IMG/VR virus record: IMGVR_UViG_3300037635_004282 | Coordinates: 1 to 59,526 of that record | DNA length: 59,526 nucleotides | Direction: 5' to 3' (one strand) | Origin: a virus | Shown here: in pieces, positions 32,734-42,900 of the stretch | Layout: the number at the start of each line of letters is the position of its first letter | Position numbering within the stretch: position 1 is the first letter of the stretch | Notes under the pieces: model-generated | Seen by the model: the letters and a program-made list of their open reading frames with translations, nothing else | Told to the model about the DNA's origin: nothing | The model's database searches: none | Made by a program: the position numbers and the translations under genes

Positions 32734-35700
32734 TTACTTGACCACATATGGCCTGCTCTTGGACATTCCTATCGGTAACGCCCTATATGTGTTGGCAGGG
32801 TCTATCGCCTTTCGGACTCCAATTTGACCCTTTGAGTTGATTATCGACGCACGATGTCCAATGGTCATTCTTGTATTGTTGTTACTTCTAGTGACTATCC
32901 TGTGGACAGTAATCAACTTGACACTAGATGAAAGGGATACCGTGATCGAGTCTTGACTCACTAATTCCTCATTCCCCGCCGAGTTGCCAATGCTGGCCTG
33001 TAAGTCTGAAAGAATGCCGGATATACCTTTTTCGTATTGAGCGATAACAAAATCACTTGTTCCGCTTTCATAGTTATGTGTTGTTTCAAACACTGCAAAA
33101 AGACCTTTCAGGCCGTGCGTGGATAAGTCCACGCTGATTACATCGCCGGGGTGGACTGAAGTTGCATTGACCATGCCGATAACCCTTATCATTGGCGCAC
33201 CATTTTCAATTCGTGATAGTAATGACTTTGCGAGCCTGATAGCGGTCTTTCGTGTTTTCAAGCCGGGGACTTCTTGAGTATAAGACCGGACTACATTCTC
33301 ATCAGAACCAGCACCCGCTTGTAATTTCATCCGCTCAATGTCTTTGACTTCAACCAATACGCTTTCGTTCTCGGCTATTTTGTCCCCCTTGACGGCTACT
33401 ACATTCGGTGAGTCGAACATTCTGCTGACTACAATATCTCTAGCACCACTATCCGCACCTATTCGCTTTCCTGTTTCTTTGAATACCTGACTTGAATACA
33501 GTAATACGCCTGATGCTGTATTGATCAGTTGATTGCCATCTATCTGTGAGGAGTTACGAATCACCTCCAATATATTCAAACCACGAGTATTTCTTGAAAT
33601 GAAATTGTTGCTATGTTGCATTATATCCGTTAAGCAGGGGTGTCCTCCAATAGCGGATGGAGACACCGATGTTTGAATCATAGTCGTGTCTTTCAAGTTG
33701 AAACCAGCGGAGGATGAAGAGGCATCATTGAGTAAAGTCATTACAGCGTCTGTTGTTCTTATTCCGATAGTAGCATACTGGCCTGCAAAGACATTGCCCA
33801 CTTCAAGACCGGAGTCGGTCAGGGTCAACCCATCCATATTCTTGAAAGTCACATATTTGCCACCAAGGTCGTCTTTTACCTTGTCAACCTTCCACCTTTG
33901 CCCTTCGCTATCGAATATGTAAGGCGGGAAAAAGTTGGAGGTTACTTCTCTTGAGTCTATCATTAGTTTGTTGCTTCTATCGGTGGCACTAATTCGACCT
34001 TGATTAGGACCATCCTCGATATTGAAGGTTCTTTGAGTCATCATAATGAAATCGTCGGGGTTATATGTCGTCAGGCCTTTATACGACAATCCGGTTCTTG
34101 TAGCGGATGTTCCATCGTGCTTATACAATGAGGTGGCTTGATACTCCGACAAAACAATAGCGTTGTCGATCAATGAAGGGAGAAGAGGATAGGTCTTGGT
34201 GAGGCTTATGGTGGCTTGTCCAAGCGAACCATCGGATACGGGGTATCTCTTTGTATTAGTGCTTGCTGAAGTCCCAAATGTCTTTCTTGCATAAAACAGG
34301 GTGGTCCCATCCCAAGTATGTCCAGCAGGCAGGTCCCCATTCGTTAGTAATGGCGATGTATTAGCAACAACGCTTATGCTCAATATATTTTTGTTCTTTG
34401 AGGTATAATGTATTGAACCTGAATACCCCGGATACACTAGGTCTCCTGAATCAGGCAACATTGAGGCATCTCTAACAACCATGTAGTAATCAGAACCAAT
34501 CGAGTAGTATCGTTTTATTTCAACACGATTGTAATTCCTGTTTCCGTCGATATACTGCTTTCTGACAGCCTCGTTTGGCCTTTGTTGAGCCGCATGGTCT
34601 CCGCCAATGTTTGATGATGAGTCGGAGTATCTTGTTTCACTTTGACTGATTACTTCAAAACCTCCGGGGTGTGTCGATTGGGAATAGCGTGGTTCAATTT
34701 GAGAATATACCTGACCATCGGGGTCAATTCTGTTTGCATCTGATTTGAAAAACTCAAGCATTGCTGTTGAAGGAATGAGGTGATACACTACATCATGATT
34801 ATTTGGGTCCGGCCATTCAATGACAAACTTATCAGCCGCTGACATGATCGGTTCCGTCATACCTTGAGGCTTGTTCATATTCAATTCAAAAATACCGTAT
34901 CTCTTGTCTCTATGATAGAAGTTGTCGGATGGCTGGGAGAGGTCGCCCGTATCTAGCGGCAATGGACCCAACATGTAGCCGTCCTGTCCAAGTGCGGCTC
35001 CATTTGGGGCGAAGGGATACATTTTCGATGGTCTAAATGGCCTCACTATGTAATCAACAAATGTCCTTGTGGGGTGTGATGTTGACCCTTTGGTCCCTGA
35101 AACCGCAAGAGTATTGCTCACTGTTGAAAGACTACCTTCACTTTGACGATTCAAATAGGTTTTTCTTAGAATGAATACACCACCCCAAGGCGGTAAATCA
35201 GCCCCTCCTCGGATGTTCCATATATCGTTAGCACCAGCAAATGGCGATGCCTTGATAGTGTCTGATATGGCATCAGGCTCACCCTTTGAATCATTATTAT
35301 CGACTGAAAAAATTGGTTTGTCGCCGTAAAGAATGTCTGTTGTGTGAGGGGTATTGGAGACCGTGAATGGGACTCCAACCGTCCCTAATGTATTACATTT
35401 GACCGCCGTTCTCAACTTATTCATGTATGAGGGGGTGATTGGGTATTGCTGTCCAACCATTAAATCAGAATGCAAAGAAGCCGCCTTTGTTGAGGTAATC
35501 AGATAATTGCTATTCTTTTCAATTGTTTCTTCTTTAGTGGTTGTAATGATCAGACCCATCCTAGGCTCGGACCTTGATGATACCTGCCTATGGTCGGCTA
35601 TTTCAGCGAGCGGTGTGGGCAATATGTCCTGTCCTGCTGTCAAAGACGAGTCATAACCCCAGCCACTAGATGGGAATGAACCAGTTGCTAAGGCATCATT

Positions 35701-38700
35701 GGAGTTGGTATGTAGCGCATTGCCTATGAGATGCCAAGCCGACCCAAAGTTTGTCGTTTGAACAGTAGCAATCGAATCTGAACCAGTCCCAGTTTCATCG
35801 AAAGACGGGATTAAGGGGTCGCCTCCTTTACTAAGAACCGGCACTTGATTCAAGGCGGTATGAGCCGCATTATATTCATCGACCCACATACCGGCGGGCA
35901 TGTGAACCGGCTTGAAAACACCAGCGGATTCCAAACCAAAAGAACGACCAATCCCTAAAGGTTCATCACTAAATGAGGTAATTGGTTCGTTACTAAGCCT
36001 GCTATTGTAGGTCATAGGGCTTCCTTGAATGGTGTGTCCTGATAAAATAATGCCAATAGGAGAAGACCTTTCAACACCCCCAACATCCGTGTTACTCCAC
36101 ATATATCCGGGGTATGTTGCGGCTAATGCCACCGAGTCATGTTGGCCCCCATCAAAACGACCTTTACCAAAGATAGAACCCTGTGAAGTTTCAGTCTCCA
36201 TAGGGTCTCCCGCTAACATGTCAACTGCATTCGATGCTGTTCTTACTCCCCAAGCACGAACAGGTAAACGCCTTCCATGATCAAAACCAACCATTGGTTG
36301 TAGTCCTAGATACAGTTGATGTTTGATATTGAAGCCTGAACCTTGTTTCACACTATATTTTCCAAGTGTAGTTTTGTAGGGGTTTATGCTGTCTCCAATT
36401 CCTTCACCACGAGTATATCTCTCCCCGTTGTAAACTTTGGGCAACATCATGGTTCCTCTTGCTTCTCTTACGGTTGTATTACCCATCATGACCGCTGAAC
36501 CGGACTCCAAAGTCCCCACGCCATGCCCGCCCGCATTCAAGCCGTTAAACCCGTATGACTGAAGCCACTGCAACGCATATATGCGCTCAAACTTCTGTGC
36601 TGGCCTCATCTGACCATACCTGTAATTAGGATTTGGCGCACCTGCTAGTAAGTCAAAGATTGACTGTGCGGTGTATGATGTTCTATTGATTTGTTCTGTT
36701 AAATCCAACCTTGAATGGTTTCTCAAAAGCAAACCTCTTGTTGCAGGGAATTGCATTGCTCTTGGCATACCGGCTTCACGGTATCTGAACATCATAAAGT
36801 GTTCACGGACAGAACCCGTTATTGCCGGATGTCCGTATTCAGCGAGCCAGTGGCATAGGAACGCATCAGGTTTCGCACCAGTATTCGTGTCCGTTTCTTT
36901 CAAAATCCCCCTGTCCCATTCAGAAGCAAAATCGATAGTCATCATGTTAGTGTAATCGGGGTCGTGAACAAACAAAGGTGGGACTGTTGCTAATTCGGTG
37001 GCAACACGGGGGTTAATCCAGCCCCATTCGCTACCTCTTACAAGGTATTGAACCTCTTCATAAACGGCTGGCAGTATATTTGAAGTCGCAGGGTCATGCA
37101 TGTGTTTTAGCAGTCGAGTCATAGCCGGTTCAGGCCTGCCCCCTGACAATTGATAGTCACCGATCATGAAACCATTGACCATCATTTCTGATGCGGCGGT
37201 ATAACGGTTCCTGAAATTAGGAATATGGAGATTCCCATCGGTGTATTTGAATTGAATATCCGTTGCCGAGGAAATGCCTGAAACAGATAAATCGGTGACT
37301 GGCTCACCAAATGCGACCTGCTCAACAAATCCTTCAACATTAGTATGTTCCTGACCCGGTGCGATCAACCAATCAATCTGTTTACCATCTTGGTTATTGA
37401 ATTGGTGTGCATATGCCGCTAACAAAACAGTCTCACGGGTTTCACGGCCATAACCAATAGTCGCTTCTTCTAATGGCAATCCATCAGCGGAGAATGAACC
37501 AGTCGCTCCCGCATATCCAGCAACTCCTTTCAATTCAATACTGTCCAAAGCAAACTTTGAGCCTGCCGCACCTGATGCTGGTGGTTTAGCCTGTTGAAAT
37601 GCGTGATGTTTGTTCTCGGTTTCAGCCTCAAACATCAGCGTGTATGCTGAACCATGACTTCTATGCAATTGTCGTCTCATAGCAAAAGGAGTGCCTCTAT
37701 GAGTCAAGGGGGTTACAAATGAATGCCCCTGCCTCCCAAACCTCAACCTAGCATGTGGGACCGTAAGCGGCTGGACCGCACCATTCGCTGTCATTGGCAA
37801 CACGGAACCTCTTTCAGCGTGGTCTGTAATCCGATGTGCGGAGTATATCCTAGTGGTTCCACTGGGGACCGCACCGGGCGTTATATCCGTAGCAATTCCC
37901 TGTGTTGAAACCATATCGGGGTGTAGTAAACGCTCACAGTGAAAAATCAACATGCGGTCATGTGTATCGAATTGAGATACATGCCCCTGTTCTATTGCTC
38001 CCTCCGTCGCAGTATTACGAACCCCTAACTCTCCCTCGTCCCTGCCATACAAAGTAGCAACTCTTGACATGAAAGTTGATTCCAAATGGCCGGGGTCGTG
38101 TTCTTCAGGAGGGGCAATTCCACCCATCCCCCATGTTTTGTTTGAATGTGCTTGAATGCGGTCATGAGATGACCGGACAAATATACCGCCCGGTATCTCC
38201 TCCGCCGAAGGCAATGTAAGCCTCAAGTTTGGAGTTGACTTTCCATTGCTTGATGACGGGCCAATCCGTTCCTGACCAGTTTCACTATCAAAAGACTGGT
38301 TTTCAACAACAAAATCCCTGATTACTGTTCCAAAGGGCGAACCTCCGGGCAAAACAAGAACCGCACCTGAATCATCAACGACTTCAATGTCTTCAAAGAC
38401 CATTTCTTCATTTGTGATGGTGAGTCCTTCAACTCTTTCTGTGTTGATCGGGCGTTTTACGAAAAATGGTTGGCTATATTTAGCCCCTGTTTCGCCAGCA
38501 TAACCTGAAGATGCTTGGTCATTGATGAGGGTTAAACGAGCGGCATCAAGAGCGGAGTTGTCGGTTATACCTGAAAGTCTATCAAAGCCATCACCATTTT
38601 CTAATTGATTTGAATTAGTTGCGCCTTCGTTAATCGTTTTACCTTCATAAAGCACTATGTTCTTTTGATTTACATCAGTTGAAGTCGGTTGCTTTGTCCC

Positions 38701-39984
38701 GTGTTCCATTTTCGCAATCATCAAATGTGTTTCTCCGTTAATATCAGGGAATGTATCGGGATTTGCCGCTGTCATGCCACTGATTGCTGGTTCTGTAATT
38801 GTAAAGTCAGGAGGGGGTATAGACGGCAGTAGCGTTGAGTTTAGTCCTTCTATGCTGAACCGACAAAAACCATGATTCTGTGTATGCATCACAGGAGTCC
38901 CACCCTTTGATTCATAATTCAAAGCGGGCAACCCCATATTGCCCCCATCCAATGATTTAGCGGTCAAATGCCAAACGGGTAATGTTTGACCAAGACCTTG
39001 AACCACAGGCCCACCATTCGCACCGGCCCAATAACCGCCACTAGCGGAGGGATTTGTCGATTCCCACGAGATTACAACTGTATGCTGTGCTGGTGCGGCT
39101 TTCAGGGTCAACTCCGATATTACTCTCGTCCCCGTTCCAGTTGCACCAGTGCTTTCAATCAAAGTGGTGGTATCCATCGTGGTTCCCAAGAGTTTGTCTT
39201 TGACCCCGATCAAATCAATAGCGGGACCTAAATCGTGGAGAGTTGCGGCGTATGCGCTGGTAAAATTGGACTCATCTTTACCCCAACCTCGGATTGGTTG
39301 CCATGAGTCATAGGTGTAGGTTCTCCCCGCCACAGGGCTGTGTGATGGCGAATGAGTTGAATCGATTGAATCACCCGGTAATGCACCGCCTGCTTGGACG
39401 GTAAACTCACCCTTTGGAGGTAAATCAGATGGCCCCGCATTTTGAAATAAATCTCTAAAGTGGATTCTTAGCCTTGAAGTTGTAGGTGCTGAAAATGATT
39501 GTCCAATGTATTCACTTTGTCCAGCCATATTGACATATCTAGCCCTCAAATACCTAGACATTCCTCTTTCGCCAACTTGCCTGACCCGCTGGCTGTTAAT
39601 TTTAGCCGCAATTACTCTAGCCGCTTCTTCAGAACCGAGGTTATAACCTCCGCCGTTTGCCAAACTATATGCGGCTAGGTCAACAATGATTACATTTGTA
39701 GTGTCACTTGTTGGCTGGGCGGGTATTGAAGCAGGGCCAGCATTTGCCATACAGGTTTTGATCAGAACCTGAAGCCCCTGCCGCCATGATTGGGTGTTTA
39801 TTCCGTATTGCCACCCCCCTGTTCCCGAAGCGGAATGTTCGTCGGTATATTCAGTATCGGGATAGGTGATGTGCATAGAGAACCACCCTGAAGCGGGGTA
39901 TCCCGATGGACCGCCGAGCGGTTGAATCGATGCGGGATAGACCTGTTTACGGTCCATGAACCCCCTATCCGCCAATCCCGCCAT
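32734..39984 (-). CDS. Giant distal-tail/hub protein
   Basis: About 2,416 residues from ATG 39984; a GTG at 39993 overlaps the upstream stop. Beta-rich, rich in Gly/Ser/Thr/Asn/Pro, low cysteine, as in tail-tip proteins. The C-terminal 200 residues include IRLAKSLLSRIENGAPMIRV, VHPGDVISVD and GLFAVFETTHNYESGTSDFV. This resembles the C-terminal domain of phage tail hub (gpD-like) proteins that defines a hub barrel. The rest has no recognised domain. Among the largest proteins here; likely the tail tip. Confidence 0.75.
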   Translation of the reverse strand: MAGLADRGFMDRKQVYPASIQPLGGPSGYPASGWFSMHITYPDTEYTDEHSASGTGGWQYGINTQSWRQGLQVLIKTCMANAGPASIPAQPTSDTTNVIIVDLAAYSLANGGGYNLGSEEAARVIAAKINSQRVRQVGERGMSRYLRARYVNMAGQSEYIGQSFSAPTTSRLRIHFRDLFQNAGPSDLPPKGEFTVQAGGALPGDSIDSTHSPSHSPVAGRTYTYDSWQPIRGWGKDESNFTSAYAATLHDLGPAIDLIGVKDKLLGTTMDTTTLIESTGATGTGTRVISELTLKAAPAQHTVVISWESTNPSASGGYWAGANGGPVVQGLGQTLPVWHLTAKSLDGGNMGLPALNYESKGGTPVMHTQNHGFCRFSIEGLNSTLLPSIPPPDFTITEPAISGMTAANPDTFPDINGETHLMIAKMEHGTKQPTSTDVNQKNIVLYEGKTINEGATNSNQLENGDGFDRLSGITDNSALDAARLTLINDQASSGYAGETGAKYSQPFFVKRPINTERVEGLTITNEEMVFEDIEVVDDSGAVLVLPGGSPFGTVIRDFVVENQSFDSETGQERIGPSSSNGKSTPNLRLTLPSAEEIPGGIFVRSSHDRIQAHSNKTWGMGGIAPPEEHDPGHLESTFMSRVATLYGRDEGELGVRNTATEGAIEQGHVSQFDTHDRMLIFHCERLLHPDMVSTQGIATDITPGAVPSGTTRIYSAHRITDHAERGSVLPMTANGAVQPLTVPHARLRFGRQGHSFVTPLTHRGTPFAMRRQLHRSHGSAYTLMFEAETENKHHAFQQAKPPASGAAGSKFALDSIELKGVAGYAGATGSFSADGLPLEEATIGYGRETRETVLLAAYAHQFNNQDGKQIDWLIAPGQEHTNVEGFVEQVAFGEPVTDLSVSGISSATDIQFKYTDGNLHIPNFRNRYTAASEMMVNGFMIGDYQLSGGRPEPAMTRLLKHMHDPATSNILPAVYEEVQYLVRGSEWGWINPRVATELATVPPLFVHDPDYTNMMTIDFASEWDRGILKETDTNTGAKPDAFLCHWLAEYGHPAITGSVREHFMMFRYREAGMPRAMQFPATRGLLLRNHSRLDLTEQINRTSYTAQSIFDLLAGAPNPNYRYGQMRPAQKFERIYALQWLQSYGFNGLNAGGHGVGTLESGSAVMMGNTTVREARGTMMLPKVYNGERYTRGEGIGDSINPYKTTLGKYSVKQGSGFNIKHQLYLGLQPMVGFDHGRRLPVRAWGVRTASNAVDMLAGDPMETETSQGSIFGKGRFDGGQHDSVALAATYPGYMWSNTDVGGVERSSPIGIILSGHTIQGSPMTYNSRLSNEPITSFSDEPLGIGRSFGLESAGVFKPVHMPAGMWVDEYNAAHTALNQVPVLSKGGDPLIPSFDETGTGSDSIATVQTTNFGSAWHLIGNALHTNSNDALATGSFPSSGWGYDSSLTAGQDILPTPLAEIADHRQVSSRSEPRMGLIITTTKEETIEKNSNYLITSTKAASLHSDLMVGQQYPITPSYMNKLRTAVKCNTLGTVGVPFTVSNTPHTTDILYGDKPIFSVDNNDSKGEPDAISDTIKASPFAGANDIWNIRGGADLPPWGGVFILRKTYLNRQSEGSLSTVSNTLAVSGTKGSTSHPTRTFVDYIVRPFRPSKMYPFAPNGAALGQDGYMLGPLPLDTGDLSQPSDNFYHRDKRYGIFELNMNKPQGMTEPIMSAADKFVIEWPDPNNHDVVYHLIPSTAMLEFFKSDANRIDPDGQVYSQIEPRYSQSTHPGGFEVISQSETRYSDSSSNIGGDHAAQQRPNEAVRKQYIDGNRNYNRVEIKRYYSIGSDYYMVVRDASMLPDSGDLVYPGYSGSIHYTSKNKNILSISVVANTSPLLTNGDLPAGHTWDGTTLFYARKTFGTSASTNTKRYPVSDGSLGQATISLTKTYPLLPSLIDNAIVLSEYQATSLYKHDGTSATRTGLSYKGLTTYNPDDFIMMTQRTFNIEDGPNQGRISATDRSNKLMIDSREVTSNFFPPYIFDSEGQRWKVDKVKDDLGGKYVTFKNMDGLTLTDSGLEVGNVFAGQYATIGIRTTDAVMTLLNDASSSSAGFNLKDTTMIQTSVSPSAIGGHPCLTDIMQHSNNFISRNTRGLNILEVIRNSSQIDGNQLINTASGVLLYSSQVFKETGKRIGADSGARDIVVSRMFDSPNVVAVKGDKIAENESVLVEVKDIERMKLQAGAGSDENVVRSYTQEVPGLKTRKTAIRLAKSLLSRIENGAPMIRVIGMVNATSVHPGDVISVDLSTHGLKGLFAVFETTHNYESGTSDFVIAQYEKGISGILSDLQASIGNSAGNEELVSQDSITVSLSSSVKLITVHRIVTRSNNNTRMTIGHRASIINSKGQIGVRKAIDPANTYRALPIGMSKSRPYVVK

Positions 39985-39986
39985 AT

Positions 39987-42900
39987 TTACCACACTAACC
40001 TAGATGCATACAATCCTTGCGCTTCTAAAACCGTAAAAGCACGGTCCCACACGCCAATATGGGCCAGCGAACCATTCTTCAGGAATATCGGACCCACATC
40101 GTTATGACCATCGGTGGCCGGAACAACTTGAGGAGTCCCATAAGTCGAGGAGCCAATAACGCTCGGAGCCTGATCGAAATAGTGAGACCCATTATGGGGC
40201 GCACCGTGTAAGGCAACGCCAACAGTAGCCATGCAATTCCCCCTGACACCTTTCGTAGGGTCAACTGTCGATGGTTGTCCGTTTTCCAATGGGACATAAG
40301 GATGGTCAGCAACTCCCTCGGATGTTGGTGAGCCTTGATGTTCATGCCGAGGGTATTTTGAGCCACCTGATGTTGTTGTGCGACTATTTGGTGCAGTGCC
40401 ATCATAGAGAGCATCTTGGTCTGTCACCAAGAACGCCGATAAATCAACTCCGTCGATGATCAATTTACAAGTAGCCATTGACAAGCCTGATTGGTTGCCG
40501 TCATGAACGAAAACACAGTGATGCCATTCATTATTTGTAATGTATAACGGCGAACCTCCGTGAGCGGCCATATATGCGGCAACATCAACATATGCGAATC
40601 TAGGTTGGCCGCTGGTTAAATCGGCATAGTGCAACGCAAAGTTGTATTCTTGATTCAAAGCCGAGGTATTTGCACCCCCCATCGAAACCCCCCAAGGTAA
40701 ACCACTCGCATCAATTCCGTGAATTATTGGCCCTGACATCGCATCCGGTCCACCATTTATTGACATAAAAAAGAATGAAACTGTAAATGGCTTCGACGCT
40801 GATAGCGGCCTATTCACCTCGGATGAAATCTCGCCTCCAATTCCACTTCTAGGCCCAAGGTGAGGCAGGGATGCAAAGGCCTCTCCGACACCCGTATTGT
40901 CCCAGTCATGACACACCAAGTATGGGTATCCGGTGGTTGGCCATGGCCCCGCACCTGTATGTCCTATGAATTGAATAGGCCTAAACTTAGTGTGGCCTGT
41001 GGGCGAAGTTGCTGTCAGCGTTGCTTTTCCTGCGGGAACGCTTAACTTTTGATAACGACCATAAATCTCCTCTTTTAACACAGTTTCATCGTTTTGAGGA
41101 TATGCCGCAGTGTATTCAGTCGTGTAACTCGCCGCATAGGGCAACGGGTTCTCTTCGACCATTGAAAGGTATAACAAGCAATCGTCAATAGGTTGACCAG
41201 TGGATGGTCTTATTCGTGATTTATGATGCAACCCTATGTATGAGTTTTCATTGATCGTATCGTGGTCTTTAATCAGCGTAAAGTCGAGGACCGCTGAAGC
41301 CTTATTCGTTTCATGTAAGTTTTGCATTCCTGCGAAGCCGGTGGGACCTTTTGAGTAGTGATGCCTGTATGAGTCGCTATAATCGTTTGAAGAACCATCG
41401 CTGACATCGACCATCACCCCCGTATGCCCGCCTCCAAAGAATAGGATTCCTTTTGAGTTGACCAATGGCCAAAGTATCTCCACGCTCAATCCTAGAGCGT
41501 CTGTTTCAACCCCTAAACTGTCTTTAATGAATAGACTGTCGTAAAACTTCTCAATTTCAACCCATGGGGTGATATTTCGCAGGAGAACGCCATTTGTAAT
41601 TCTCAATCCTTTGTTGCTCAACTGACTAATTCCTTCAAACCAAAACATCCTGCCATTTACCCTGCCAATCCCTCTATTTGCCGCACTGATCTCCGAGCCA
41701 AGCGTCAGAAGGCCTTCATATGCACGATTATCAACAGCGATATAGTCTATCGGGGGGGAGTTGGCGGCATTGAAACCTGCCAATGCGTGAAGACTCCCAA
41801 ACATCGTCTGTCCGGTTGTAGGCCTTCTTGGGACCACCATTTTGATGTAATCGCCTGTTATTGTCGTGTCCTCGTCATCATCACTAAGAGTCGGTTGAAT
41901 CGTTGTTGTTACAATTGTTTGGCCGACCCCTGTATAAGACCGAATCTGCTCGTTATATGGTGAAAGTAAACGCCCATGAGACCCGCCGGTAAATGTAGTG
42001 ATAGGAACAAAGGTTTCACCATCAGAACCGATTGGTAAAGGTGCAGGGAATGAGTTTGCTTGATAATGAAGGCTATTTGTCGCCAATAGACCCCCTGAAC
42101 CAATACACGCAACCGGCTGATAGGGGTATGGGCTTCTGTTATCCAACCATATTGCGAAGTTACGAGCCGTAGCCCCCGGTATGGTGCTGTGAATTACAAT
42201 TGTTTTGCCCTTTTCGCCGTTTCGACTTTCAACTTCTTTACCTTCAAAAGCCCTCACATAGCCCATATGAGAGCCGGTGTTACCCTCTCCAAGGTGGTCG
42301 AGGTCGAAATGATTTGGTGCGTCAAAAGCACTGAACCCGATGTCGTTTTTAGCGGCGGGGTGAGCCGCCAAGTTGATTTTTCTGATTACTTCATCAAAGC
42401 ATGAATTGAAGTCCTTCTTTGTAGTTGCTATTCCATTGAAATCTAAATCCATAGGCCTAATGTATTTTGTTGAAAGTCCATCGCTAGATTTGCCTTGAAG
42501 AGACAAAGCCGATGGTTTACAATCGACACCCAAAACCAGCGGGCGATCAGAAAAGGAATACAACGCCTCATCGCAATCATAATCAAAAGCCTCCATAGAA
42601 GGAACCCCTCTTAGCCAATACTTGTTCACATTTGTCTCGTCACGAGTAATGTCTTGGCCCCCTGTTGCTGAAACTCCCCGTCCAAACAAAAACCCAATTT
42701 TATGTGCAATTGAATAAGCGATGTCCTCCTTTGTATGAGAATTGTGAGCCGAAACCGCTAGATTCCACGAGTCTGTTGCCAAGGAGGTCATACAAACATA
42801 ACCGCCTAAGACAACAGTCATCCCCGGAGTAATGTCATTCAAACTCGCCGCCGCAATTGACGATGCCTCCGTTATACGGTCTGTTTTTGACATCGACCAA

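Noticed and set aside
33686-33922. Plus-strand ORFs across the tail genes as antisense genes
   Set aside because: Common in beta-rich Ser/Thr/Pro genes read in reverse; no ribosome binding sites or motifs.
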